This document shows, in pieces, positions 46,579 to 54,594 of a stretch of DNA of 64,000 nt (position 1 is its first letter; the number at the start of each line of letters is the position of its first letter). The stretch is from positions 644,063 through 708,062 of the forward strand of contig NZ_LWKZ01000026.1 of the NCBI RefSeq assembly GCF_001905005.1, written 5' to 3'. The stretch is from Streptomyces sp. CB02923 (GTDB lineage: Bacteria > Actinomycetota > Actinomycetes > Streptomycetales > Streptomycetaceae). The notes below the pieces were generated by a model, which saw only the letters and a list, made by a program, of their open reading frames with translations, was not told where the DNA came from and made no database searches. Made by a program: the position numbers and the translations under genes.

Positions 46579-47262
46579 TCAGTACGCCGAGTTGACGTTG
46601 TCCATGGAGCCGTAGCGGTCGGCGGCGTAGTTGGCGGCGGCCGTGATGTTGGCGACCGGGTCGGTCAGGTCGTTGGCCGTGCCCTCGACGTGGAAGCGGT
46701 CGAACGTCGGCTGGATGACCTGGAGCAGGCCCTTGGACGGAATGCCGTTCTTGGCGTTGATGTCCCAGTCGTTCACGACGTTCGGGTTGCCGCTGGACTC
46801 ACGCATGATGTTGCGGTGCAGGCCCTCGTAGCTGCCGGGGATGCCCTTCTTCTTCATGATGTCCAGCGACTCCTTGATCCAGCCGTCCAGGTTGTTCGCG
46901 TACTGCGGCTTGGACTCGACCGGCTTGCGGTCGGCGGCGCGGCTCGCGGCCTCCTTGGCGGTGTGGCCCTGGGCGCCGACGGCGGTGACCTTCACCGAGT
47001 CGGCGAGGGTCGTGCTGTCCGCGGCGGCCTTCGCGTCGCCGGCCTTGGGAGCGTCGGCGGCCTTGGTGTTCGCACCCGCGGGCTGACCGTTCGCGGAGAC
47101 CGGCTTGACGGCGGCCGGGGCGGCCGAGGTGGCGGCGTGCGCGTCACCGGTCGCGGCGGAGACCGTCAGGGCCGCGGTGGCACCGGCGGCGGCCAGTACG
47201 GCGGCGGAGAGCTTGTGGGCCTTGGTCACGCGGACGGAGCGGAGCAGGGTGTGAGCGGTCAT
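46579..47262 (-). CDS. Secreted SLT-type lytic transglycosylase
   Basis: This 227-residue protein has a signal peptide (KLSAAVLAAAGATAALTV, cut near AHA, about 43). An Ala/Lys/Thr-rich linker follows to about 120, then a C-terminal SLT/lysozyme-like domain: NIMRESSGNPNVVNDWD with catalytic Glu, GIPSKGLLQVIQPTFDRF, and ANYAADRYGSMDNV. It should cleave peptidoglycan outside the membrane. ATG 47262 follows GAGGA by nine bases. The leader upstream is long (over 400 bases without a gene) and can form competing hairpins, so expression may be controlled after initiation. Confidence 0.85.
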   Translation of the reverse strand: MTAHTLLRSVRVTKAHKLSAAVLAAAGATAALTVSAATGDAHAATSAAPAAVKPVSANGQPAGANTKAADAPKAGDAKAAADSTTLADSVKVTAVGAQGHTAKEAASRAADRKPVESKPQYANNLDGWIKESLDIMKKKGIPGSYEGLHRNIMRESSGNPNVVNDWDINAKNGIPSKGLLQVIQPTFDRFHVEGTANDLTDPVANITAAANYAADRYGSMDNVNSAY

Positions 47263-47781
47263 GCGGGGAATCCTCTTCCAATCACTGAAATGGGCGGGCG
47301 GCAGCCATTGGCGGGATGTACGAGCAGGAAGCCACTGGCGGCACGAGAACCGAGTTCTTGTCCGCGTCCGCCCCGAAGGCATTTACGCGACGCTTCAACC
47401 CGGCGCCTCAGCAATGATTAGCGACGGCCAAATTGGAAAGCAATAGCCGCACATCGGGGTCCGGCTACGGCCCGCATACGTAGCACGGGACTTCCGGGCC
47501 GTCCCGGTCCATGTTTCCGGGCCGCGGCAGCGCGGTGGAGAATTACTAAGAAGGACCGTACGGGACCGAAGTCCCGTGCTGCGCGTCACGTTCCGGCCCC
47601 GGCGACCCACCCGCCGAAAACCGCTTGAAATGGCCTCGGAACCCGGTTTTCCGGTACTGCCCGAAAATCCTTGTGGCCCGCGTCACCGAACCCCGTCCGG
47701 CCACGCGGAAAAGTGGCACCGGTCACGGGGTGAAGGGCATTGATCGGGGGAATCTATGAGCGCAATAGGATTTTGGTGAAC
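47263..47781 (-). promoter_or_regulatory. Long gene-free leader of the transglycosylase gene with competing hairpins
   Basis: No gene is supported here on either strand. On the minus strand AGCACGGGACTTC (47580-47568) can fold locally into a UUCG-capped hairpin with GTCCCGT just after it. Alternatively it can pair perfectly over 13 bp with GAAGTCCCGTGCT at 47494-47482, 73 bases away. Mutually exclusive pairing of one strand is typical of attenuators and riboswitches. I could not match the known c-di-AMP (ydaO) riboswitch consensus found before other Streptomyces cell-wall hydrolases. Confidence 0.4.
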
Positions 47782-47812
47782 AAAAACGCGGCCGGCCGGT
47801 CGGCCGGCCGCG
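47782..47812 (-). terminator. Rho-independent terminator of the EF-hand gene
   Basis: On the minus strand CGCGGCCGGCC (47812-47802) and its perfect complement (47797-47787) form an 11-bp stem with a four-base loop, followed by TTTTT (47786-47782). It lies 36 bases after the EF-hand stop. It is the most canonical terminator in the window. Confidence 0.88.
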
Positions 47813-47848
47813 TGTGCGGCCCTGCGGGCGTGCGGCGCCCGGGGCGGG

Positions 47849-48061
47849 TCAGCCCTGGAGCGACTTCCAGAACTCCTCGAAGGAGAGCTTGCCGTCCGCG
47901 TTCGCGTCCTTGGCGGCGATGACGGCCTCGGCGACCGGCCCGGTGACGTAGGGGTCCCCCATCTCCGCCATCGCCCGCTTGTACTCGTCCGCGGTGATCA
48001 CGCCGTCGCCGTCCGCGTCGAACCGGTTGAACGCCGCCTTGGCCGCCTCGATGTCTGCCAC
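47849..48061 (-). CDS. Small EF-hand calcium-binding protein (CabB/CabC-like)
   Basis: This 70-residue protein consists of two EF-hands. DADGDGVITADE lies at about 15-26 and DANADGKLSFEE at about 52-63, each with Asp/Asn/Asp/Gly and a terminal Glu at the Ca2+-ligand positions. The size matches small calmodulin-like proteins of Streptomyces that buffer Ca2+ during spore germination and aerial growth. GTG 48061 was chosen because GGGGGC lies upstream and homologues begin MADIE; an in-frame ATG at 48091 would add ten residues. A strong terminator follows. Confidence 0.9.
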   Translation of the reverse strand: MADIEAAKAAFNRFDADGDGVITADEYKRAMAEMGDPYVTGPVAEAVIAAKDANADGKLSFEEFWKSLQG

Positions 48062-48176
48062 GGGAGTGCCCCCTTGAAGTCGCTGTACCACTGAATTGAC
48101 CTGGGTACATTAACCGACTGTCACCACACCCCGGACCCCGCCCTCCCGGCCCGGCCCCCGGCTCCGGCGCCCGGCG

Positions 48177-50609
48177 TCAGCCCCCGGTACGGCGTGCCAG
48201 GTAGGGGGCCGTGCGGCTGTCCGGCGACGCCGCCACCGCGGCCGGGGTGCCGGTGGCCACGACGCGGCCGCCGGCCGCGCCGCCGCCCGGCCCCAGGTCG
48301 ATGACGTGGTCGGCGCCCGCGACCACCCCCATGTCGTGCTCGACGACCACGACGGTGTTGCCCGCGTCCACCAGCCCGTGCAGCTGCCGCAGCAGCACCT
48401 CGGTGTCGGCCGGGTGCAGGCCGGTGGTGGGCTCGTCCAGCAGGTAGAGGGTGTGGCCGCGGTGGGCGCGCTGGAGTTCCGTGGCCAGTTTGATGCGCTG
48501 TGCCTCGCCGCCGGACAGCTCGGTCGCGGGCTGTCCCAGGCGCAGGTAGCCGAGGCCGACGTCCTGGAGGGTGCGCAGGCTGCGGGCGGCGGCCGGTACG
48601 TCGGCGAGGAAGTCCGCCGCGGTGTCCACGGTCATGCCGAGCACGTCGGCGACGGTGCGGCCGCGGTAGGTGATCTCCAGGGTCGCGGGGTTGTAGCGGG
48701 CGCCGTGGCAGGCGGTGCAGGGCGCGTACGTACCGGGCAGGAAGAGCAGCTCGACGGCGACGAAACCCTCGCCCTGGCAGGTCTCGCAGCGCCCGCTCGC
48801 GACGTTGAAGGAGAAGCGGCCCGCCGTGTAGCCGCGGGCCCGTGCCTCGTCGGTGGCGGCGAAGACCTTGCGTACGGCGTCGAAGAGGCCGGTGTAGGTG
48901 GCGAGGTTGGAGCGCGGGGTGCGGCCGATGGGCTTCTGGTCGACGCGGACGAGGCGGTCGACGGCTTCCAGGCCCTTGGCGGCGGCGAGCCGGGCCCGCG
49001 CGGCGGTCTCCTCGTCCTCGTCGGTACCGGCGCCGAGGTGGTCGGTGACGGCGTCCGCGAGGACCCGGGTGACCAGCGTGGACTTGCCGGATCCGGAGAC
49101 GCCGGTGACCGCCGTGAAGACGCCGAGCGGGAAGGCGGCGTCCACGCCGTGCAGGTTGTGCAGGGTGACGCCGTGCAGGGACAGCTGCCCGGAGGGTTCG
49201 CGCAGCGGGCGCGCGGCCCGGGGCGCTTCGTCGAAGAGGAAGCGCCGGGTGGCGGACTCGGTGACGTGCGCGAGGTCCGCGACGGGCCCGCTGTGCAGGA
49301 CCCGCCCGCCGTGCTCGCCTGCCTCCGGCCCGACGTCCACGATCCAGTCCGCGTGCCGCACCACGTCCATGTCGTGCTCGACAACGAACAGGGAGTTGCC
49401 CGCTTCCTTGAGGCGGGCGAGGACGGTGAGCAGGGCCTCGGTGTCCGCCGGGTGGAGGCCCGCCGAGGGTTCGTCGAGCACGTAGACAACGCCGAAGAGG
49501 CCGGAGCGGAGCTGGGTGGCCAGCCGCAGCCGCTGGAGCTCCCCGGAGGACAGGGTGGGGGCGGCCCGGTCCATGCTGAGGTAGCCCAGGCCCAGCTCGG
49601 TGAGTACGTCGATACGGGCGACGAGGTCCCGGGCCAGGGTCGGCGCCACCCCGTCGTCGCCGGACACGGCCGTCGGGCGCAGCAACTGGGCGAGGCCGCT
49701 CAGCGGCAGCCCGGACAGCTCCGCGATGTCGCGGCCCGCGAAGGTGACGGCCAGCGCTTCCGGCCGCAGCCGCCGCCCGCCGCAGCCGGGGCAGGGCTCG
49801 GAGACCAGGTACCGCTGGACGCGTTTGCGCAGTGTCTCGCTCTTGGAATCGGCGAAGGTGTGCAGTACGTAGCGCTTGGCGCTCATGTACTGGCCTTGGT
49901 AGGGCCGGTGGATGCGGCCCGCTTCCCGTACGGGGTGGACGGTGACGACGGGCTGCTCGTCGGTGAACAGGATCCAGTCCCGGTCGGCGGCGGGCAGGTC
50001 GCGCCACGGCTTGTCGATGTCGTACCCGAGTGCGGCCAGCACGTCCCGCAGGTTCTTGCCCTGCCAGGCTCCGGGCCAGGCGGCGACGGCGCCGTCCCGT
50101 ACGGACAGCGACGGGTCCGGTACCAGCGACTCCTCGGTGACCCGGTGGACGCGGCCCAGGCCGTGGCACTCCGGGCAGGCGCCGGCCGCGGTGTTCGGTG
50201 AGAAGGCGTCGGAGTCCAGCCGCTCCGGCGCGTCGTCCGGGTACGTACCGGCGCGCGAGAACAGCATCCGCAGGGTGTTCGAGAGGGTGGTGACGGTGCC
50301 GACGGAGGAGCGGGAGGTGGGGGCCGAGCGGCGCTGCTCCAGGGCGACGGCGGGCGGCAGCCCGGTGATGTCCTCGACCTTCGGGGCGCCGACCTGGTGG
50401 ATCAGGCGGCGGGCGTAGGGGGCCACCGACTCGAAGTAGCGGCGCTGTGCCTCGGCGTAGACGGTGCCGAAGGCGAGTGAGGACTTGCCGCTGCCGGACA
50501 CCCCGGTGAACACCGTGACGGTGTCCCGCGGGATGTCCACGTCGACGTTGCGGAGGTTGTGCTCACGGGCGCCGCGCACCCGTACGTACGAGTCGGTCAT
50601 GCCTTCCAT
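48177..50609 (-). CDS. UvrA-like ABC ATPase (UvrA2/DrrC-type excinuclease subunit homologue)
   Basis: This 810-residue protein, shorter than true UvrA (about 950-1000), has two ABC modules. Walker A motifs are VFTGVSGSGKSSLAF and VTGVSGSGKSTLVTR; signatures fall in TLSSGELQRLRLA and ELSGGEAQRIKLA; Walker B motifs are YVLDEPSAGLHP and YLLDEPTTGLHP. Zinc-binding Cys clusters are present (CPECHGLG, CPGCGG, CETCQGEG, CTACHG). UvrA2 homologues lack part of the UvrB-binding insert and are tied to resistance to DNA-intercalating drugs. ATG 50609 or 50600 may be the start. It is probably monocistronic. Confidence 0.9.
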   Translation of the reverse strand: MEGMTDSYVRVRGAREHNLRNVDVDIPRDTVTVFTGVSGSGKSSLAFGTVYAEAQRRYFESVAPYARRLIHQVGAPKVEDITGLPPAVALEQRRSAPTSRSSVGTVTTLSNTLRMLFSRAGTYPDDAPERLDSDAFSPNTAAGACPECHGLGRVHRVTEESLVPDPSLSVRDGAVAAWPGAWQGKNLRDVLAALGYDIDKPWRDLPAADRDWILFTDEQPVVTVHPVREAGRIHRPYQGQYMSAKRYVLHTFADSKSETLRKRVQRYLVSEPCPGCGGRRLRPEALAVTFAGRDIAELSGLPLSGLAQLLRPTAVSGDDGVAPTLARDLVARIDVLTELGLGYLSMDRAAPTLSSGELQRLRLATQLRSGLFGVVYVLDEPSAGLHPADTEALLTVLARLKEAGNSLFVVEHDMDVVRHADWIVDVGPEAGEHGGRVLHSGPVADLAHVTESATRRFLFDEAPRAARPLREPSGQLSLHGVTLHNLHGVDAAFPLGVFTAVTGVSGSGKSTLVTRVLADAVTDHLGAGTDEDEETAARARLAAAKGLEAVDRLVRVDQKPIGRTPRSNLATYTGLFDAVRKVFAATDEARARGYTAGRFSFNVASGRCETCQGEGFVAVELLFLPGTYAPCTACHGARYNPATLEITYRGRTVADVLGMTVDTAADFLADVPAAARSLRTLQDVGLGYLRLGQPATELSGGEAQRIKLATELQRAHRGHTLYLLDEPTTGLHPADTEVLLRQLHGLVDAGNTVVVVEHDMGVVAGADHVIDLGPGGGAAGGRVVATGTPAAVAASPDSRTAPYLARRTGG

Positions 50610-50641
50610 GATCGGTCACCGCCGGGCGGCGGCGCGCGGGC

Positions 50642-50669
50642 CCGCCCCCATGGTCGGGGTCGGGGGCGG
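50642..50669. terminator. Terminator-like inverted repeat
   Basis: CCGCCCCC at 50642-50649 is complementary to GGGGGCGG at 50662-50669. It lies between the ferredoxin reductase stop (50684, minus strand) and the UvrA-like start (50609, minus strand), so it can end the P450 operon transcript. Confidence 0.55.
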
Positions 50670-50683
50670 ACCCGCGGCGGCCG

Positions 50684-51967
50684 TCACGCGAGGGCGTTGC
50701 GTACGCCCTCGCATGCCTCTTCCCAGGGCACGGGCGTGGCGATCAGTGCCCGCAGGCCCCTGACCTGGCGGGGCGGCAGCCCGATCGCCAGGATGCCGGT
50801 GGCCTGTCCGTCGCGCCCGTAAAGAGCCACGGCCTTCTTGGCGTCCGGGTCCAGGACGGTGGCCTCGGTCCGGTCGGCGCCGTCGAGCACGCCGTACGCC
50901 TGGATCTTCAGGCCGTACTGGTCGGACCAGAAGTACGGCACGGGCGTGAAGGGCCGCCGCTCCCGGCCGGCGGCGGGGGCCAGTGCCCCGTCCCCGCCGT
51001 CCGGCAGCGTCTCCTCCAGTTCGGCGAGGAGGTTGCGGGCGGCGGCCATGCCCTGCTCGGTGGCGTTCATACGGTGCTCGACGCGCAGGTGGCGCCCGTG
51101 CACCGGGTGCTGCCAGCGGGCCACGTCACCGGCGGCGTAGACGCCGGGCGCGGCGGCGCAGTACGCGTCGCAGCGCAGCCCGTCGGTGGTGTCCAGGCCC
51201 GGGTCGCCGCGCAGCCAGCCGACGGCGGGTTCCGAGCCGATGGCGACGAGCACGGTGTCGGCGGGCAGCCGGGTGCCGTCGGCCAGCCGTACGGCGGTCA
51301 CGTGCCGCGCCGGTCCCTCCCCGTCCGCGTCGAAGCCGTCGACGGCCGCGGTGCGCAGGTCCACGCCGTGCTGGTGGTGCTCGGCCGCCAGCAGCTCGCC
51401 GATCCGCCGGCCGACCGTACGGGCCATCGGCAGCGCCTCGCGCCCCACGAGCGTGACCTCGTGCCCCAGCTCGCGCGCCACGGCCGCGGCCTCGCAGCCC
51501 AGCACGCCGTTGCCGACGACCACGAGGCGCCGTCCCGTGCCGGACAGCCGCTCCTTGAGGGCGAGCGCGTCCTCCAGGGTGCGCAGTGTGTGCACGCCGT
51601 CCAGCCCGGCCGTCTCCGGCAGGCCGCGGGCCGCGACGCCCGTCGCGACGATCACGCCGTCGCAGGCCAGCCGCTCACCGCCGTCCAGGGTGAGGGTGCG
51701 GGCCGCGGTGTCCAGCGCCGTCGCCCGGGTGCCCAGCCACAGGTCGAGGCCGAGGGCGTCGAGCTGTTCGGCCGCGCGCAGGTGCAGGCGGTCGGGCTGC
51801 CAGGCGCCTTGGAGGAGCTGCTTGGACAGCGGCGGCCGGTCGTACGGCGGGTGCGGCTCGTCGCCGACGAGGGTCAGGGTGCCGGTCCAGCCGAAGCGGC
51901 GCAGGGCCTCGGCGGCGGCGAGGCCCGCCGCGGAGGCGCCCACGACGGCGATACGGCGGGGGCTCAC
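50684..51967 (-). CDS. FAD-dependent ferredoxin reductase of the P450 electron chain
   Basis: This 427-residue protein of the putidaredoxin/rhodocoxin-reductase type has IAVVGASAAGLAAAEALR (FAD), HPPYDRPPLSKQLL (the conserved PYxRPPLSK motif), LVVVGNGVLGCEAAAVA (NADH) and APGVYAAGDVARW (the second FAD motif). A C-terminal reductase domain follows (YFWSDQYGLKIQAYG). GTG 51967 overlaps the ferredoxin stop as GTGA. With ferredoxin and P450 genes upstream it completes a class I electron chain: NADH to reductase to ferredoxin to P450. Confidence 0.92.
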   Translation of the reverse strand: MSPRRIAVVGASAAGLAAAEALRRFGWTGTLTLVGDEPHPPYDRPPLSKQLLQGAWQPDRLHLRAAEQLDALGLDLWLGTRATALDTAARTLTLDGGERLACDGVIVATGVAARGLPETAGLDGVHTLRTLEDALALKERLSGTGRRLVVVGNGVLGCEAAAVARELGHEVTLVGREALPMARTVGRRIGELLAAEHHQHGVDLRTAAVDGFDADGEGPARHVTAVRLADGTRLPADTVLVAIGSEPAVGWLRGDPGLDTTDGLRCDAYCAAAPGVYAAGDVARWQHPVHGRHLRVEHRMNATEQGMAAARNLLAELEETLPDGGDGALAPAAGRERRPFTPVPYFWSDQYGLKIQAYGVLDGADRTEATVLDPDAKKAVALYGRDGQATGILAIGLPPRQVRGLRALIATPVPWEEACEGVRNALA

Positions 51968-52158
51968 TCCTGTACCCGGATCACGGCGGCGGGGCAGATG
52001 GCGACGGCCTCGCGGACCATGTCGTGCTGGTCGGCGGGCGGCGCGGCGTCCAGGAGGACGACCACGCCGTCCTCGTCACGCTGGTCGAAGACGTCGGGGG
52101 CGATCAGCACGCACTGGCCGGCGGCGCAGCACTTGTCGGCGTCGAGGGTGATGTTCAT
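51964..52158 (-). CDS. 3Fe-4S type ferredoxin of the P450 operon
   Basis: This 64-residue protein has three cluster-ligand Cys typical of P450-linked 3Fe-4S ferredoxins: DKCCAAGQCV supplies two and AICPAAVI the third, with a non-Cys residue where the fourth would be. It starts with MNITLDADK. It is 43 bases after the P450 stop and overlaps the reductase start. Its role is to carry electrons to the P450. Confidence 0.92.
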   Translation of the reverse strand: MNITLDADKCCAAGQCVLIAPDVFDQRDEDGVVVLLDAAPPADQHDMVREAVAICPAAVIRVQE

Positions 52159-52201
52159 GGCAGGTGGCTCCTGAAGGCAGGCGGGGCGGGGAGAAGGGGG
52201 G

Positions 52202-53485
52202 TCACCAGGTGACGGGCAGGGTGTGGCATCCGTAGATCGCCATGTCGCTGCGGAAGGGGATCTCGTCGACGGGGACGGCGGGCCGCATCTCCGGGAAGCG
52301 GCGCAGCAGGGTGCCGATGACGACCTGGAGCTCGACGCGGGCCAGGGCCTGGCCGAGGCACTGGTGGATGCCGTAGCCGAAGGCGACGTGGTGCTGGGCG
52401 TTGGGGCGGGACACGTCGAGCGCGTCGGGGTCCTCGAAGACCTCCGGGTCGCGGTTGGCGGACGCCACGGCCACCACCACGCCCTCACCGGCCCGGATGA
52501 GCTGTCCGCCGATCTCGGTGTCCTCGGTGGCGGCGCGGCGCGGGCCGTTGCGGATGATGCTGTGGAAGCGCAGCAGTTCCTCGACGGCGCCGCGGATCAG
52601 GTTCGGCTCGGCGCGCAGCCGGTCCGCGGTCTCCCGGTCGCGCATCAGGGTCAGCGCGCTCAGGCCGATCATGTTGGCGGTGGTCTCGTGGCCCGCGATG
52701 AGCAGCAGGGCGGCGAAGGCCACCACGTCGTCGTGGGTGATCTCGCCCGGCACCTGCTGCTCGGTGATCAGGCGGCCGAGGATGTCGTCGTCGGGCGCGC
52801 CCTCCTTGGCGCTCACCAGCCGGTGCAGGTAGGCGCGCAGTTCGGCCCGCGCGCTCTCCCGTTCCTCGTCGGTGACCGTGCGGGACAGCAGGGTGCCGGT
52901 GAGCCGCTGGAACACCTCGTGGTCGTCGTACGGGACGCCGAGCAGCAGGCTGATGACGAGTGAGGGCACCGGCAGCGCCAGCGCCTCGACGAGGTCCACG
53001 TCCTGTCCCGCGCGCTGCTCCATGGCGTCGCACAGCTCGTCGGTGAGGCGCTGGATCTCGGGGCGCATCGCCTCGACGCGCTTGACCATGAACTCGCGGG
53101 TGACCATGCGGCGCAGCCGGGTGTGTTCCGGCGGGTCCATGCGGATGAAGCCGCGGTGCTCGGTGGTGGCGCCGCCGGTCATGCCGCTGAGGGGGTAGCC
53201 GGGGCGGGTGGTGTCGGAGCTGAAGCGGGTGTCGCCGAGGACGGCGCGGATGTCGGCGTACCGGGTGGCCAGCCAGGCTTCGGTGCCGTCCGGCAGCGAG
53301 ATCTTCGACAGCGGCGCCTCGGTGCGCAGCCGCGCGAACTCGGCGGGCGGTTCGAACGGGCAGCCCTGCGGCGGCTGCACGGGCAGCGCCGGCGCGGCGG
53401 CCGGTGCGGGGGCGGACGCGGGGGCGGACGCGGGGGCGGACGCGGGGGCGGACGCGGGGGCGGGAGAAGCGGGAGAGGGGGGCAT
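52202..53485 (-). CDS. Cytochrome P450 (CYP105-like)
   Basis: This 427-residue class I P450 has AALLLIAGHETTANM as I-helix, EELLRFHS as ExxR, RPNAQHHVAFGYGIHQCLGQALAR as the heme-binding loop with ligand Cys, and the conserved PPEHTRLRRMV segment. CYP105 members oxidise macrolides, herbicides and other xenobiotics in Streptomyces. The N-terminus is odd: a Pro/Ala/Ser repeat of about 20 residues (APASAPASAP), encoded by 12-base tandem repeats, precedes the usual start. ATG 53485 is supported by AAGGAG upstream. Ferredoxin and reductase genes follow in one operon. Confidence 0.92.
   Translation of the reverse strand: MPPSPASPAPASAPASAPASAPASAPAPAAAPALPVQPPQGCPFEPPAEFARLRTEAPLSKISLPDGTEAWLATRYADIRAVLGDTRFSSDTTRPGYPLSGMTGGATTEHRGFIRMDPPEHTRLRRMVTREFMVKRVEAMRPEIQRLTDELCDAMEQRAGQDVDLVEALALPVPSLVISLLLGVPYDDHEVFQRLTGTLLSRTVTDEERESARAELRAYLHRLVSAKEGAPDDDILGRLITEQQVPGEITHDDVVAFAALLLIAGHETTANMIGLSALTLMRDRETADRLRAEPNLIRGAVEELLRFHSIIRNGPRRAATEDTEIGGQLIRAGEGVVVAVASANRDPEVFEDPDALDVSRPNAQHHVAFGYGIHQCLGQALARVELQVVIGTLLRRFPEMRPAVPVDEIPFRSDMAIYGCHTLPVTW
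53404..53465. repeat. 12-base tandem repeat at the 5' end of the CYP105-like gene
   Basis: About five near-perfect copies of GCGGGGGCGGAC on the plus strand encode the Ala-Pro-Ala-Ser repeat near the start of the P450. Repeats of this type change length by slippage in multiples of three, which would only alter linker length. Confidence 0.75.
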
Positions 53486-53667
53486 GTCGCTCCTTGGGAG
53501 CACGCGGGCAGGGGCGTGCGCCCTGTGTCGGATGTTCACCTAACGCCCGTAAACTTACATGCGTAATGCGCGGGCATGGGGGTGGGGGGTGGGGTGTGAT
53601 CGATGAGCGGCACACCGCTTCGGCGGGGGTGCCGGAAATGACCGGTGCGCGCCTGAAACGCCCGGCT

Positions 53668-53797
53668 CAGGCGTCCGGTTCACGCGTCCGGCTCAGGCGT
53701 CCGGTTCACGCGTCCGGTTCACGCGTCCGGTTCAGGCGCTCGCTTCAGACGCTCGCTTCAGGCACCCGGCTCAGGCACCCGCTTCAGGCGCCCGGTT
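53668..53797. repeat. 13-base tandem repeat array (CAGGCGTCCGGTT-like), ten units
   Basis: Ten consecutive 13-base units fill 53668-53797, with consensus CA(G/C)GCGTCCGG(T/C)T. The first five are closest to the consensus and the last five diverge (GCTCGCTT, ACCCGGCT). A further degenerate unit precedes. The array covers the 3' end of the TetR gene and most of the space before the P450 promoter. Units not divisible by three, at a gene end, suggest a slippage or binding-site array rather than coding. Confidence 0.75.
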
Positions 53798-54427
53798 CTC
53801 CCGCTCCATCAGCAGATGCAGGATCTCGTCCACGTAGCGGTACAGCCGTCCGGCGTCCTTGCGGCTGGGCATGACCTGCCACAGCATGATCCGGCCGTGC
53901 ACGGCTGCCCACAGCACGTACGGCGCCTCCTCGCGGGTGCCGCGCACCCGCCAGCCCGCGGCCTCGCACGCGGTGAGGGCGTCGTGCAGGCCCCGCACCA
54001 AGCGTCCCGCCGGGTGCCCGGCGAGCCGCTCCGGTTCGACCGGGGTCTGCCGGGTCTCGTACAGGAGGCGGTATTTGGCGGGGTGGTCGACGGCGTACCG
54101 GCAGTACGCGCGCAGCTGGGCGCGGAGCAGGTCCACCGGGTCGTCGGTGCCCGCCGCCTCCGACGCCTCCGCCATCGCCGCCGTCAGCCGCTCGTAGCTG
54201 ACCTCCAGCGCGGCCCACACCAGCTCGGTCTTGTCGGCGAAGTGCCGGTAGATGCTGGGGGCGGCGACGCCCGCCTCGCGGGCCACGGCGCGCAGCGACA
54301 GGGCGTCCTCGCTGCCGACCTCTTCGAGGAGACGCTCGGTGGCGCGCAGCAGCTCCTCCCGCAGGCGCTCGCCCTGCCCGCGCGGATTGCGGGGCCGTAC
54401 GGCCGCACTCTCGCCCACCGCTGTCAC
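53771..54427 (-). CDS. TetR-family transcriptional regulator
   Basis: This 218-residue protein has an N-terminal helix-turn-helix (about 20-65): LREELLRATERLLEEVG, then SLRAVAREAGVAAPSIYRHFADKTEL. The ligand-binding region has YCRYAVDHPAKYRLLYETRQ and a C-terminal WAAVHGRIMLWQ, the TetR_C (WHG-domain) pattern. The start is GTG 54427 behind GGAAAGG. It is on the same strand as the P450 operon and upstream of it, and likely represses it. Its last codons lie in the 13-base repeat array. Confidence 0.88.
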   Translation of the reverse strand: MTAVGESAAVRPRNPRGQGERLREELLRATERLLEEVGSEDALSLRAVAREAGVAAPSIYRHFADKTELVWAALEVSYERLTAAMAEASEAAGTDDPVDLLRAQLRAYCRYAVDHPAKYRLLYETRQTPVEPERLAGHPAGRLVRGLHDALTACEAAGWRVRGTREEAPYVLWAAVHGRIMLWQVMPSRKDAGRLYRYVDEILHLLMERENRAPEAGA

Positions 54428-54594
54428 GCCCTTTCCGCGCCCCGCACCGCTGTCGCTGTCCGCCGGGCGGGACAGCCGTCCGGCGTGCCCGTGTCCGTGG
54501 TGCTCACGACCGGTCCGGGCCGGTCTTCAGGGTTTCACATCGCGGAACCCTCCCGTACCCGGCCGCCGCCGCGGCGCCTGCGGCCGCGCGTCCG

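Noticed and set aside
47263..47600. c-di-AMP (ydaO) riboswitch before the transglycosylase gene.
   Set aside because: The conserved riboswitch core as I know it is not recognisable. Only generic competing hairpins are supported.
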